Shown: positions 24,411 to 33,229 of the stretch, one piece after another
How positions within the stretch are numbered: the first letter of the stretch is position 1
Layout of the letters: the number at the start of each line of letters is the position of its first letter
Source: Vagococcus vulneris
Lineage (GTDB): Bacteria > Bacillota > Bacilli > Lactobacillales > Vagococcaceae
DNA length: 64,000 nucleotides
Assembly (NCBI RefSeq): GCF_003950515.1
Contig: NZ_NGJS01000002.1
Location: 186,001-250,000, forward strand
Direction of reading: 5' to 3'
Translations under genes and position numbers: made by a program
Notes under the pieces: generated by a model
Databases searched by the model: none
What the model was told of the DNA's origin: nothing
What the model saw: only the letters and a program-made list of their open reading frames with translations

Positions 24411-25262
24411 TTATTTAACTGCTCCATCTGTAACACCTGCGATGATCCATTTTTGGAAGAAAATATAAATTAACAGAACAGGTAATATTACTAATAAATA
24501 TGATGCAAAAGCTAAATTATACTGTGTTGAAAATTGACCTTGAAAAATATATTGCGATAATTGCAAAGTTTGCTGTTCAGGCTTACTTAATAAAATTAAC
24601 GGCATTAAGAAATCATTCCATGTCCACATAAAACTTAAGATTGCAACCGTCGCATGAACTGGTTTCAGCATCGGAAAGACAACATACCAGAAAGTTTGTA
24701 ACGGAGTAGCCCCATCTATTTCTGCTGCTTCATCTAATGCAATCGGAATCTTTTTAATAAAGCCAGTATACAGAAACGTATTCATCGGTAATCCGAAAAT
24801 GATATAGATAAAAATAATTCCGCTTAAATTATCTAAGTTAAATAAAGACGCTTGTTTTACTAGTGGCAACATAATGACATTAAAAGGAATAAACATCGCA
24901 CTAATAAAATAATAATACAATGCATTAAAGAATTTAGAAGCTGACCTTTTTCGTGTGATTGCATAAGCAGCTAAACTATTTGTAAAAACAGTAAATACTA
25001 AATTAATTGCTGTGATAATAAATGTATTTTTAAATTTTTGAGGATAATCTGTTAATTCCCAGGCGTGTTTAAAATTCTCCCAATGAAATGCTGCCGGCCA
25101 TTGCAAAATATTATCCATTTGGCTAGAATCTTTAACAGCAATCATCAACGTCATATACAATGGACCAAAAATAGTTATTATTGCTAATAAAAACATTAAA
25201 ATTGTTAAAGGCCAATTCACTTGACCATTATTTTTTATAAACATTCCCTTTACACGGCTCAT
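24411..25262 (-). CDS. Sugar ABC transporter permease, MalG type
   Basis: The 283-residue permease has six hydrophobic segments and the ATPase-contact EAA loop EAAEIDGATPLQTFWYVVFP. The ATGA overlap with the preceding permease gene shows coupling. With its partner it forms the channel for an oligosaccharide, probably alpha-1,6-glucosides judging by the glucosidase next door. No ATPase gene is present in this operon, so a shared MsmK-type ATPase encoded elsewhere probably drives it. Confidence 0.9.
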   Translation of the reverse strand: MSRVKGMFIKNNGQVNWPLTILMFLLAIITIFGPLYMTLMIAVKDSSQMDNILQWPAAFHWENFKHAWELTDYPQKFKNTFIITAINLVFTVFTNSLAAYAITRKRSASKFFNALYYYFISAMFIPFNVIMLPLVKQASLFNLDNLSGIIFIYIIFGLPMNTFLYTGFIKKIPIALDEAAEIDGATPLQTFWYVVFPMLKPVHATVAILSFMWTWNDFLMPLILLSKPEQQTLQLSQYIFQGQFSTQYNLAFASYLLVILPVLLIYIFFQKWIIAGVTDGAVK

Positions 25263-26131
25263 TGCATATTCGCCTCTCTTTTCTCAAGAATTCTAAGTTG
25301 GACAATAGAAATAATAACAACGACTAAGAATAAAACGACTGAATTGGCTGATTGATAAGCAAATTGCCCACCAGTGAACCCTTTTTTATAAATTAATAAA
25401 GAAATTGACGTTGTCGACATTCCTGGACCGCCGTTTGTCATTGCCATAATTTGATCAAATGCCATTAAAAATCCTTTAGCTGATAAAACCATATTAATAG
25501 TGAAGAACGGAGCCAATAAAGGAAATGTTACGTCTTTAAATAAACGCCAGCCACTAGCACCATCTATTTCAGCTGCTTCATAAATACTTTGATCAACTGT
25601 TTGCAGACCAGACAAGTAAATTAATGTGGTAAAAGCGAGTGATTGCCAAACTGTCACCACTACAATACCAATCCATGCGTGCTCAGTTCCTAAGATGTTC
25701 ACACTCAACGCTTCAATCCCAGCAGCAATCCCGAATTGTGGTAGCAGATTTGCAAAAATAAAATTAAAAATATAACCGATAATTAATGTTCCCAACATAT
25801 AAGGTAAAAAATAAACGGCCTTTAAAAAGCGCTGAAACTTTATTTTAGCATTTAAGCCTAATGCAATTAGCAGCCCGATAATATTCACAAGCACGGTTGA
25901 GACAATTGCAAATTTAAAAGTAAACAAATAGCTTTGAGCAATGTCTTTATCAACAAACATATGCATATAATTTTTTAAACCAACAAATTCCCAATCTCCA
26001 TATCCACGCCAATTAGTAAAACTATAAAAGATTCCTTCTAAAAATGGTATGGTGTGGAAAACAAAAAATAATATAGCAATTGGGACAACCATTGCGTAAA
26101 ATGCTGGATGTATTTTTTTAGACTTTCTCAT
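25259..26131 (-). CDS. Sugar ABC transporter permease, MalF type
   Basis: This 290-residue permease has six membrane segments and the EAA loop YEAAEIDGASGWRLFKDVTFP. MTNGGPGMSTTS is typical of the MalF/UgpA branch. Its stop overlaps the next start by 4 nt, and it is 11 bp after the binding protein gene. The start is set by TAGGAGGAATT. Confidence 0.9.
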   Translation of the reverse strand: MRKSKKIHPAFYAMVVPIAILFFVFHTIPFLEGIFYSFTNWRGYGDWEFVGLKNYMHMFVDKDIAQSYLFTFKFAIVSTVLVNIIGLLIALGLNAKIKFQRFLKAVYFLPYMLGTLIIGYIFNFIFANLLPQFGIAAGIEALSVNILGTEHAWIGIVVVTVWQSLAFTTLIYLSGLQTVDQSIYEAAEIDGASGWRLFKDVTFPLLAPFFTINMVLSAKGFLMAFDQIMAMTNGGPGMSTTSISLLIYKKGFTGGQFAYQSANSVVLFLVVVIISIVQLRILEKREANMQ

Positions 26132-26142
26132 TTTAATTCCTC

Positions 26143-27396
26143 CTATTCAAAATTCGCCGTATCGTATGCTTTATCCATGTTTTTCAGTGAATGATTAATA
26201 TTGCTTTGCATATCTTTCGGATGTGCTGTTTGATCTAAAGCATACTCTGAAAGTAACGATGCCAAGTCATAACCATTAGGTATAAAATGGTCGATAAAAT
26301 CATTAACCTGTCCAGCTTCAATCATCGGACTAACCCCACTTAAGCTAGGTTCTGACTGTTTAACTCCTTGAATAGCAGAAAAGGCAAATTGATCATTAAT
26401 ATAACGTTCTGCTCTTTTTTTATTCATCATAAATTTAATAAATTTTTGAGATTCTGACTGATTTTTGGTTCCTTTACCAATCATAAACATTACATCGACA
26501 CCACTCGTAACAAAATTCTTTGACACATCATTACTGGCAGGTAACGGAAAAATATTAACGTGAACATTTTTATTGGCTTTCATTACTTCAGGTATCGCCC
26601 AAGTTCCGTTGATAATCATTGCGGCTTTACCTTTAGCGAAATTCTGAGTACCATCAGCATAGCTCGTTCCCATCGCATCTTTTTGAGTTAAATTCATTAT
26701 ATCTGTCAATTGCTTCATTGGCTGCTGCCAACCTGTTTCAAAATTAACTTGGTTTTGTCTTCTTTTTTGCATGAAGTCTTTTTCATTAAGGATACCTGAT
26801 AATGGATTAAAAATAGAAATTAAAGTCCATGGATCCTTAAAAGTCCCTTCAACCGGTGTAATGCCTTGATCTTTAAAATAATTACTGACATTGATGAATT
26901 CATCCCAAGTCTTAGGTACCTTTTGACCATGCTCCTTAAATAAATCAACATTATAAATGACACCTGATGCATTTGTCGCATATGGTATTCCATATAATTT
27001 ATCCTGATCCTTTTGTAAAGCCTGTATCATTTTTTTATATGCAGGGACCGTATTATCTGCCAAACCAGTTTTAGATAAATCTTCCAGCATACCTACATTT
27101 GCTAATTCAGTGTATGTATTATCTCCACCGTACGCGATGACGTTAGGAATGCTATTTTTAACTAAACGTGTTCTTAAAACAGTACCTGCATCAGGTGGAG
27201 AACTGAAAACAACTTTAATGTCAGGGTTTTCATTTTCAAATTCTTTAACAAATTCCTTGAAAACAACCTGATTCTCGGGTTTATTACTAAACACCTCTAT
27301 TGTTTTTTTCTGACTATTATCATTGTTTTTACAACCAGCCATTACGCCCAATCCCAATACAACCATCATAATAACCAGAACTTTTCTGTACTTCAT
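26143..27396 (-). CDS. Sugar-binding lipoprotein of the ABC importer
   Basis: This substrate-binding lipoprotein of the MalE/family 1 type has 417 residues. The start MKYRKVLVIMM lies behind AAGGGGGAT; the signal ends in MAGCKNN, so the Cys is lipidated. Motifs VTSGVDVMFMIGKG and the early KKTIEVFSNKPENQ are typical. It is the first structural gene after the LacI gene, behind two operators. Confidence 0.9.
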   Translation of the reverse strand: MKYRKVLVIMMVVLGLGVMAGCKNNDNSQKKTIEVFSNKPENQVVFKEFVKEFENENPDIKVVFSSPPDAGTVLRTRLVKNSIPNVIAYGGDNTYTELANVGMLEDLSKTGLADNTVPAYKKMIQALQKDQDKLYGIPYATNASGVIYNVDLFKEHGQKVPKTWDEFINVSNYFKDQGITPVEGTFKDPWTLISIFNPLSGILNEKDFMQKRRQNQVNFETGWQQPMKQLTDIMNLTQKDAMGTSYADGTQNFAKGKAAMIINGTWAIPEVMKANKNVHVNIFPLPASNDVSKNFVTSGVDVMFMIGKGTKNQSESQKFIKFMMNKKRAERYINDQFAFSAIQGVKQSEPSLSGVSPMIEAGQVNDFIDHFIPNGYDLASLLSEYALDQTAHPKDMQSNINHSLKNMDKAYDTANFE

Positions 27397-27422
27397 TCCT
27401 TTTATCCCCCTTACCAAGTATA

Positions 27423-27470
27423 GTGTGACGTAACACGTACAATTTAAAAGCAAAGGTGTTACGTCACACC
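27423..27470. promoter_or_regulatory. Two palindromic operators upstream of the sugar importer
   Basis: GTGTGACGTAACAC (27,423-27,436) and GGTGTTACGTCACACC (27,455-27,470) are near-palindromes centred on ACGT and are inverted copies of each other, centres about 33 bp apart, roughly three helical turns. On the minus strand the first overlaps the region between a -35 (AAATTG) and a -10 (TATACT). This fits repression by the LacI-family protein encoded directly upstream, perhaps by looping. Confidence 0.75.
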
Positions 27471-27508
27471 TTTGCTTAAAATATATCATCAATGATTATA
27501 TTCGTCAA

Positions 27509-28546
27509 TCATTTTTTGAAACCGTTATCTATTTTAATCGATTGTCCTTTAATTATTACAGGATTAATTTGAATATGCTGTTCTTCACAGGGCTCTTGCC
27601 TAATTGTTTTAATTAATAAATTTATTGCATGTATTGCCTTCAAGTTTACATCTTGATAGACCGTTGTTAGTGCTGGAGTGGCATATGATGCATAAGGTGT
27701 GCCGTCAAAACTGACAACAGAAACATCTCTAGGAACTTGCACAGCATGTTTAAAAAATTCTGATAGTGCTTGAACTGCCAGCAAATCAGAAGCAAAAAAG
27801 AAAGTCACATCCTGCCCTTTGATTTTAGCAATTAACTGGTCAACTGTCTGTTGATAATTTCGATATGTTGAAGGTACAGCAATCGGAATAAAGTCAAGAC
27901 CAAATTTTTCTGCGGCATCTGCAGCTCCCTTAGCTCGCATAGCATCAACGCCTCGCCATTCATCAGGTGTCGTTCCCTTTGCCACAAAAATAATTGTATG
28001 ATGTTGATTTTCAGCCAAGTATGAAACCATATCGAATGAACCTTGATAATCATTCACACCAACATTTAATTTGGCACAAGTTTGATCATTTTCATACGTA
28101 TCTAAAAATACCATTGGTGCATCGATACTGCATTGCCAATCTGCAACATCACTATTTGTTGCACCCGATATAATGACTCCTTCGATATTCCACATATTAA
28201 CTAGTTTAACACCTTCTTCAACATTAGGAACTCGATGAAACATCATAAAATAACCTGCTTCACGGATGTGGCCCTCTAATGCCTGAATTAATTCACCATG
28301 ATACGGATTCTCATAATAGCGTTCATTCAAAGCATCTGAATCCTGTATGATAACACCAATAATTTTAGAACCATGATTAGCTAACAAACGACCTGCCATG
28401 TTCGATGTATAATTTAATTCATGTAATGCCCGTTCAACTTTTATTCTCGTTTCAGGTGAAACTTTTTCTAAGCGGCCATGAATTACATTAGAGACTGTCG
28501 TAGGACTGACGTTTGTATGTTTTGCTATATCTTTGATCGTCACCAT
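27509..28546 (-). CDS. LacI-family transcriptional regulator
   Basis: This 345-residue repressor has an N-terminal LacI HTH (MVTIKDIAKHTNVSPTTVSN, next residue Val) followed by the hinge and a periplasmic-binding-protein-like sugar sensor (about 60-340, with VVSFDGTPYASYATPALTTVYQD). It is likely to sense an alpha-glucoside or its product. The gene is oriented with, and just before, the importer genes. A GGAGGTGATAAAAA site precedes the ATG. Confidence 0.9.
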   Translation of the reverse strand: MVTIKDIAKHTNVSPTTVSNVIHGRLEKVSPETRIKVERALHELNYTSNMAGRLLANHGSKIIGVIIQDSDALNERYYENPYHGELIQALEGHIREAGYFMMFHRVPNVEEGVKLVNMWNIEGVIISGATNSDVADWQCSIDAPMVFLDTYENDQTCAKLNVGVNDYQGSFDMVSYLAENQHHTIIFVAKGTTPDEWRGVDAMRAKGAADAAEKFGLDFIPIAVPSTYRNYQQTVDQLIAKIKGQDVTFFFASDLLAVQALSEFFKHAVQVPRDVSVVSFDGTPYASYATPALTTVYQDVNLKAIHAINLLIKTIRQEPCEEQHIQINPVIIKGQSIKIDNGFKK

Positions 28547-28741
28547 TTTTTATCACCTCCAAATATTATAATAACAGCATTATTGTAACAGTTTTCATAA
28601 CTTGCCACAATAAAGAATGTTATCGACTAATTTGACCATCATTTCTTTCTGATGCTACCTCAACAGTTTCTGTATTTTCATTTACCTATAGTGACTGTAT
28701 CAACTAGTGTAACTTTTTCGACACTATACTAAATTCTTCAT

Positions 28742-28864
28742 TCAACAATACTTTTTATCACCTGATGCTGAAGCATCCACTTTTAAGACTTTGATACATT
28801 CTTTTTTATGTTTAATTATATCCTCAAGGGAAACAATTTTATTTACTTGGTTTATAAATTTCAT
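28742..28864 (-). CDS. Short peptide of unknown function, 40 aa
   Basis: The peptide begins MKFINQVNKIVSLEDI, contains KHKKECIKVLKV, and ends ASGDKKYC with a terminal Cys. A consensus-quality AAGGAGAAAATAA site precedes the ATG, which is strong evidence for translation. The polar, Lys-rich first half and a short Ala/Ser/Gly stretch before a Cys-ended tail resemble a peptide precursor with a leader, but I see no modification or export gene beside it. A small regulatory protein is equally possible. Confidence 0.5.
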   Translation of the reverse strand: MKFINQVNKIVSLEDIIKHKKECIKVLKVDASASGDKKYC

Positions 28865-29127
28865 TTATTTTCTCCTTTACTTAAAATGATATGCCTATTA
28901 AATATAATGTTTATTAACGCATGATTTCAACTTTTTTTACGTATCGTTATGTAGTATTTATTAAAAAAAGAATAAGATAGTTTTTGATTGAAACGTATGT
29001 ATAAAATTAGTATTTATACTTATATTACTATTATCTTATCTTCTTTTTAAAATATTAATTTCTATATTTTGGGTTATTGTATGTTTTAGTGATACAATAA
29101 CAAAGGAACTAAATAGGAGGTATATTT

Positions 29128-29658
29128 ATGACACCACAGATTATGATTACATTTGTTGTTTTACTCATTATTATTTATATTATTTGGAAAATATATACCA
29201 TATTTACCGAGAATAAGAAAATTAATGATAATATTAATCAATTAAAACAGCGAAATAAAGAGCGTCGTGAACTTTTCTCACCTATCAATGAAGTGGATGG
29301 ACTTGAATTAGATACGATTAATCAACTCTTTCATTTTAAAGGTCAATTCGAGTTATTTGAATTTAATGAACTTTTAAATTTTGACGTACAGCTTAACAAT
29401 AAACCCATAAATTTAAATAATTATCAAAGTCAACAAACGGAAATCTTATTTGATGCTTTAGACTCTGTTAAACAGGCTGATCATTTAGATTTAGTTTTTT
29501 ACACATCGGGTATTAATGAAGGAAAATACTCTCACCAGTTGTTATACCAACCGCTAACTCAAAATTCAGAAGAACGGGTAGATATCATCAATAAACTTGA
29601 TAAATTAATCACTATTTTCTATCAAATATTAAACACAAAAAAAGGACCGTCTCAATGA
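29128..29658 (+). CDS. Membrane-anchored protein of unknown function
   Basis: The 176-residue protein has one N-terminal transmembrane helix (about 5-27) followed by a charged stretch (KKINDNINQLKQRNKERRE) and a soluble domain rich in Asn, Leu and Phe. I recognise no family. It stands alone with its own promoter-like sequence (TTGGGT, 18 bp, TACAAT) and a TAGGAGGTAT ribosome site, and converges on the HAAS-domain gene. Confidence 0.65.
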   Translation: MTPQIMITFVVLLIIIYIIWKIYTIFTENKKINDNINQLKQRNKERRELFSPINEVDGLELDTINQLFHFKGQFELFEFNELLNFDVQLNNKPINLNNYQSQQTEILFDALDSVKQADHLDLVFYTSGINEGKYSHQLLYQPLTQNSEERVDIINKLDKLITIFYQILNTKKGPSQ

Positions 29659-29671
29659 CGTGTCCTTTTTT
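29636..29671. terminator. Bidirectional terminator
   Basis: AAAAAAGGAC pairs with GTCCTTTTTT around an inner GTC/GAC stem. It serves the plus-strand membrane gene and the minus-strand HAAS-domain gene. Confidence 0.8.
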
Positions 29672-29673
29672 AT

Positions 29674-30633
29674 TTAGTATACATCCCAAATTTGACTGAT
29701 AATTCCACCAATAACAAAAACGAGCCAAGATACGCCAAAACCGCCTGGTAAGAAAAATCCCCAAATAAAAAATAATACCGTCAACAGTGGCCAAAAGATA
29801 GCATCAATTTTATAACTTCGATTCATTTTTTTCAATTCATCTTCATTAGGTTGATAAGCTAAGTTTGACGATAGCAATTGTGTATACGTACCTTCTATGA
29901 CGCCTGAATACGTAAATAACAGTACTCCAAATGAAGCAACTATTAACAATAATGCTGTCATTACCAAGAGAGCAGGTGTGTCACGATCCTGAATAAAAAC
30001 TGTAACTATTAATGGTATAACGGAAATAATACATAAAAAAACACCCAAGCAAATACTGATCATGAAGGATCTTTGAAAATCTGCCTTTCGTTCTTCCACG
30101 TGTTTCTTTGTGTCTTTACTTATAACAAATTTCTTATTCAAATATTCAAACGGACTGTTTTTAAATCCTGCACTGATAAACAGTATAACCCCAATTGCAA
30201 CAAACAGTGTAAACCAGACTATACCAATCACTAAAGTATTTATCGATACAGCTGTCAGCAGACCACCGACACCTAATGCGCAGAGAACAACACCTAATCC
30301 TACATAAAAACCTATTCTACGTTTTTCTTTAACAATACTTTCGACATCATTAATAGTTACAACTGGCAATTCTGCTACTTCTTCCGTATATGTATGACTT
30401 TTATCACTTTTTTGTTCACTGGAATAAATATCTAGTTCTTCAATAATTTCATCAATATTACCAAATTCAGAAATAACTTGACCAATAGCTGCATTATCAG
30501 ATAAGCCTTTTTCTTTTAACTCCAAATACTTGTCCTCCATATTTTCGAGCATATCTGCTTTTATCTGAATTAATTCATCCGTAACAGGTAAATTCAAAAA
30601 CATTGTATTTACATAACTTTTAATCGTATCCAT
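29674..30633 (-). CDS. HAAS-domain (permease prefix) multi-spanning membrane protein
   Basis: The N-terminal 75 residues (MDTIKSYVNTMFLNLP... with ELKEKGLSDNAAIGQVISEFG) match the HAAS/permease prefix domain that occurs with PadR regulators. A polar linker follows, and then six or so hydrophobic segments to the end. It starts 1 bp after the PadR gene. In known pairs the HAAS protein is a membrane partner of the PadR repressor and affects envelope functions; the specific job here is unknown. Confidence 0.75.
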   Translation of the reverse strand: MDTIKSYVNTMFLNLPVTDELIQIKADMLENMEDKYLELKEKGLSDNAAIGQVISEFGNIDEIIEELDIYSSEQKSDKSHTYTEEVAELPVVTINDVESIVKEKRRIGFYVGLGVVLCALGVGGLLTAVSINTLVIGIVWFTLFVAIGVILFISAGFKNSPFEYLNKKFVISKDTKKHVEERKADFQRSFMISICLGVFLCIISVIPLIVTVFIQDRDTPALLVMTALLLIVASFGVLLFTYSGVIEGTYTQLLSSNLAYQPNEDELKKMNRSYKIDAIFWPLLTVLFFIWGFFLPGGFGVSWLVFVIGGIISQIWDVY

Positions 30634-30634
30634 A

Positions 30635-30961
30635 TTAACAACCTCCTAAAAATAAATTGACTACTTCTTTTGTTATTTGCCATTCACTCCGTTTTTCATT
30701 TAAAAAATTTAATCCCGAATCAGTAATTTTGTAATATGTCCTTTTCTTACCGAATGTTTCATTGCCTGGATAAGAAATAATTAAACCGTTTTTTTGTAAT
30801 CTAGTAAAAGCTGTATACAACGTAGTCTCTTTAATAATGTATTTTTCATTTGATAACTCTCGAATTTTTTTTGAAATTTCATATCCATATGAATCTCCCT
30901 TCGATAAAACAGCTAGAATAATCGGATCATTATATCCTCTGATGACATCGCTACTAATCAT
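30635..30961 (-). CDS. PadR-family transcriptional regulator
   Basis: This 108-residue winged-helix protein shows the PadR core: GYNDPIILAVLSKGDSYGYE, then ETTLYTAFTRLQKNGLI and the wing GKKRTYYKITDSG. I start at MISSDVIRGYNDP behind AGGAGAGATGAAA. It is in one operon with the HAAS protein and probably represses it. An inverted-repeat-like region (AGTACG/CGTACT, 30,975-30,995) upstream of the start could be its operator. Confidence 0.88.
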   Translation of the reverse strand: MISSDVIRGYNDPIILAVLSKGDSYGYEISKKIRELSNEKYIIKETTLYTAFTRLQKNGLIISYPGNETFGKKRTYYKITDSGLNFLNEKRSEWQITKEVVNLFLGGC

Positions 30962-31124
30962 TTTCATCTCTCCTTTACTACGACAAACGTACTACGCCTG
31001 TTGGAGTAAAATAAGTTTATCATTTTTACTACGACTAATCAAGTAATTATTAAGTAGAGGTAAATTTATAGGAATTGCTATCATAATTCTATATAATAGA
31101 TACAATTATGAAGGAGGTATTTAT

Positions 31125-31367
31125 TTGAACCAAGAAGAACTTTTAGCAAAAGTCCAAGAACTTATCGATAAGGGCAACATCGATGCAGCAACTGAGTTTG
31201 TTTCCTCTAATAAAGAAGCGTTAGGCAGTTATTTTGAAAAAGCTAATGATTTATTAACAAATAATGAAGGTGTAAACGACTTACTAGATCAAGCAAAAGA
31301 GTTATTATCTTCTAATGAGAATGGATCAGGTTTATTTGAAACGATCAAAGGTTTTTTTAACAAATAA
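31125..31367 (+). CDS. Small acidic helical protein of unknown function
   Basis: The 80-residue product is acidic, almost wholly alpha-helical and carries several LL/AKELL repeats. It starts at TTG, placed by a consensus AAGGAGGTATTTA. I know no function. It stands alone between the PadR gene and the Cys-motif gene, both outwardly oriented. Short leucine-rich proteins like this occur widely in Enterococcaceae. Confidence 0.65.
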   Translation: MNQEELLAKVQELIDKGNIDAATEFVSSNKEALGSYFEKANDLLTNNEGVNDLLDQAKELLSSNENGSGLFETIKGFFNK

Positions 31368-31467
31368 CTTTCATTAAAAAATTAACATTTTTATTTTAAT
31401 TATTTTTTATCTATCTTCCAACCAATTGTGATATACTGAACTTAAAATTGATTGGAGGATATTTATC

Positions 31468-31974
31468 GTGGAAAAAGAAGAATACTTGGAACTAGTGAGA
31501 GCGGTTGCAGAGGAATATTTTCGTTCAGGGACTTATTATTGTTCAGAAGCTGTCGTAGAAACGATGAATGATGTTCTAGGCAAGCCCTATGACGATGATG
31601 TTGTTCGTTTAGCGTCTGGATTTCCCATAGGTATGGGTAAAGCGCAATGTCTATGCGGCGCAGTGTCTGGAGGTCAAATTGCACTTGGCATGGTTTATGG
31701 AAGAAAAAAGGGTGAACCAATGGACCCTGAAATGTTTGAAATTTCAAAGGGATTGCATGATTACATTAAAGATGAGTATCGTGCTTGCTGTTGTAAAGTA
31801 ATCACCCGACAATGGAAAGGAGACGACTTTAAATCAGAAGGAAGACGTCAACACTGTATTACCATCACAGGAAAAGTTGCCGTCTGGGTTGTGAATGAAT
31901 TAATTAATCGAGGTAAAATTGATCCAAAAACAGCACCAAGAATCAGTGTATCTACAACGCAGGAAGTTGGCTAA
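31468..31974 (+). CDS. C_GCAxxG_C_C family protein
   Basis: This 168-residue protein has the family Cys pattern: a lone Cys in YYCSEAVV, then CLCGAVSGGQIALG, then RACCCKVITRQW and a final RRQHC. The spaced Cys residues suggest binding of a metal or iron-sulfur centre or a redox role; no activity is established for the family. It starts at GTG behind GGAGGATATTTATC. Its stop overlaps the next start (TAATG), so it is coupled to the TDT transporter. Confidence 0.85.
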   Translation: MEKEEYLELVRAVAEEYFRSGTYYCSEAVVETMNDVLGKPYDDDVVRLASGFPIGMGKAQCLCGAVSGGQIALGMVYGRKKGEPMDPEMFEISKGLHDYIKDEYRACCCKVITRQWKGDDFKSEGRRQHCITITGKVAVWVVNELINRGKIDPKTAPRISVSTTQEVG

Positions 31975-32921
31975 TGAAAACTATCCTGGCGAAAACTCCA
32001 CTACCAATTTCTGCGGTTGGTCTAAGTTGTATTGGACTAGCGACATTAACACAGCCGCTGAAAATAATTCATTATTTATTTTTAATATTAGGATCATTAA
32101 TTTTATGCGGTACACTGCTTAAAATTTTATTTAACATAAATAATTTTAAACAGCAGATGCAGAAATTACCGATTGCCGCAACTTTCCCCACGCTGTTTAT
32201 GGGGTTATCCTTTTTATCTGTTTATATCATAAATATAAATTACCTTTTAGCTCGTTTTATCTGGCTGTTTGCCGTTATATGTCATGCTGTTTTTATCATT
32301 TATTTTTCTTACCGATATGGTAAAAAGAGTAATTTATCTAAGATTTTGCCGTCATGGTTTATTGTATACGTTGGTATTGTTGCTTCTGGTATCACAGCAC
32401 CACAATTTGGTTTTGATCGTATCGGCAAAATAATTACAGTTTTTGGTATCATCTCTTTTATTATTCTAATAATTTTAATTTTTCAACGTTTACGTTCTTA
32501 TCCGATACCTAAAGATCTGCAGTGCACATTCGCTATTATGGCTGCACCGGCATCACTAAACTTTGTTGGTTATTATGCTAATTTTAAACCCTATTCTTTA
32601 ATTGCTGTTATTTGTCAGTTGCTTATCGTTGTGATACTTTATCTAGTTGTTTTATCGAAAATGTGGTATTTAATAAAATTACCTTTTTCTCCTGCTAAAT
32701 CAGGCCTTACCTTCCCAATGGTTATTTCAGCAACAGCTGTTAAAAAGACAGGTATCTTTTTAGGATTACAGCATCCGACCCTGTCATTACTATTTTCATT
32801 TATTTCATTTATTATGATATTATTCGCTGCATGTATTGTTCTCTGGGTTCTTTATAACTATATAATTACCATCAAAAAAAATAACACTAAGTCCAACAAA
32901 CATTATACAGAAACAAAATAA
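31974..32921 (+). CDS. TDT/SLAC1-family transporter (TehA-like)
   Basis: The 315-residue protein has about ten hydrophobic helices and the family pattern LPISAVGLSCIGLA near the start, APQFGF and CTFAIMAAPASLNFVGYY in the middle and FPMVISATA toward the end. These fit the tellurite-resistance/dicarboxylate transporter (TDT) family related to the SLAC1 anion channel. Overlap with the Cys-motif gene suggests a shared function. Substrate unknown. Confidence 0.8.
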   Translation: MKTILAKTPLPISAVGLSCIGLATLTQPLKIIHYLFLILGSLILCGTLLKILFNINNFKQQMQKLPIAATFPTLFMGLSFLSVYIININYLLARFIWLFAVICHAVFIIYFSYRYGKKSNLSKILPSWFIVYVGIVASGITAPQFGFDRIGKIITVFGIISFIILIILIFQRLRSYPIPKDLQCTFAIMAAPASLNFVGYYANFKPYSLIAVICQLLIVVILYLVVLSKMWYLIKLPFSPAKSGLTFPMVISATAVKKTGIFLGLQHPTLSLLFSFISFIMILFAACIVLWVLYNYIITIKKNNTKSNKHYTETK

Positions 32922-32932
32922 AAAATATTTTC

Positions 32933-32986
32933 AAATACGATTACTTTTATCCGATAGTCAATTGGAAATCAGTAATCGTATTTTAT
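32933..32986 (+). terminator. Terminator after the TDT transporter gene
   Basis: AATACGATTACT pairs with AGTAATCGTATT, 12 bp, followed by TTATTT. The 32,922-33,229 gap otherwise shows nothing I recognise. Confidence 0.75.
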
Positions 32987-33229
32987 TTCATTCTTTCTTT
33001 ATGCCAATTGTAAAGTTGAGTTAAATGATTAAACAAAATCATTGTAACACGCTCAAATTGTATCTCCATTAAAAGAAAACAAAAAATAAAATGATTAATA
33101 AATAAAAATAAGATTGTATCAATTTTGTACGAAAACATGTTATCCATTTTATATCAAAACTATACTCAATTAATTCAGGTCGCATTTATTACAACCTATA
33201 AATTAGTTTAGAAGATATTATAATCAGTA

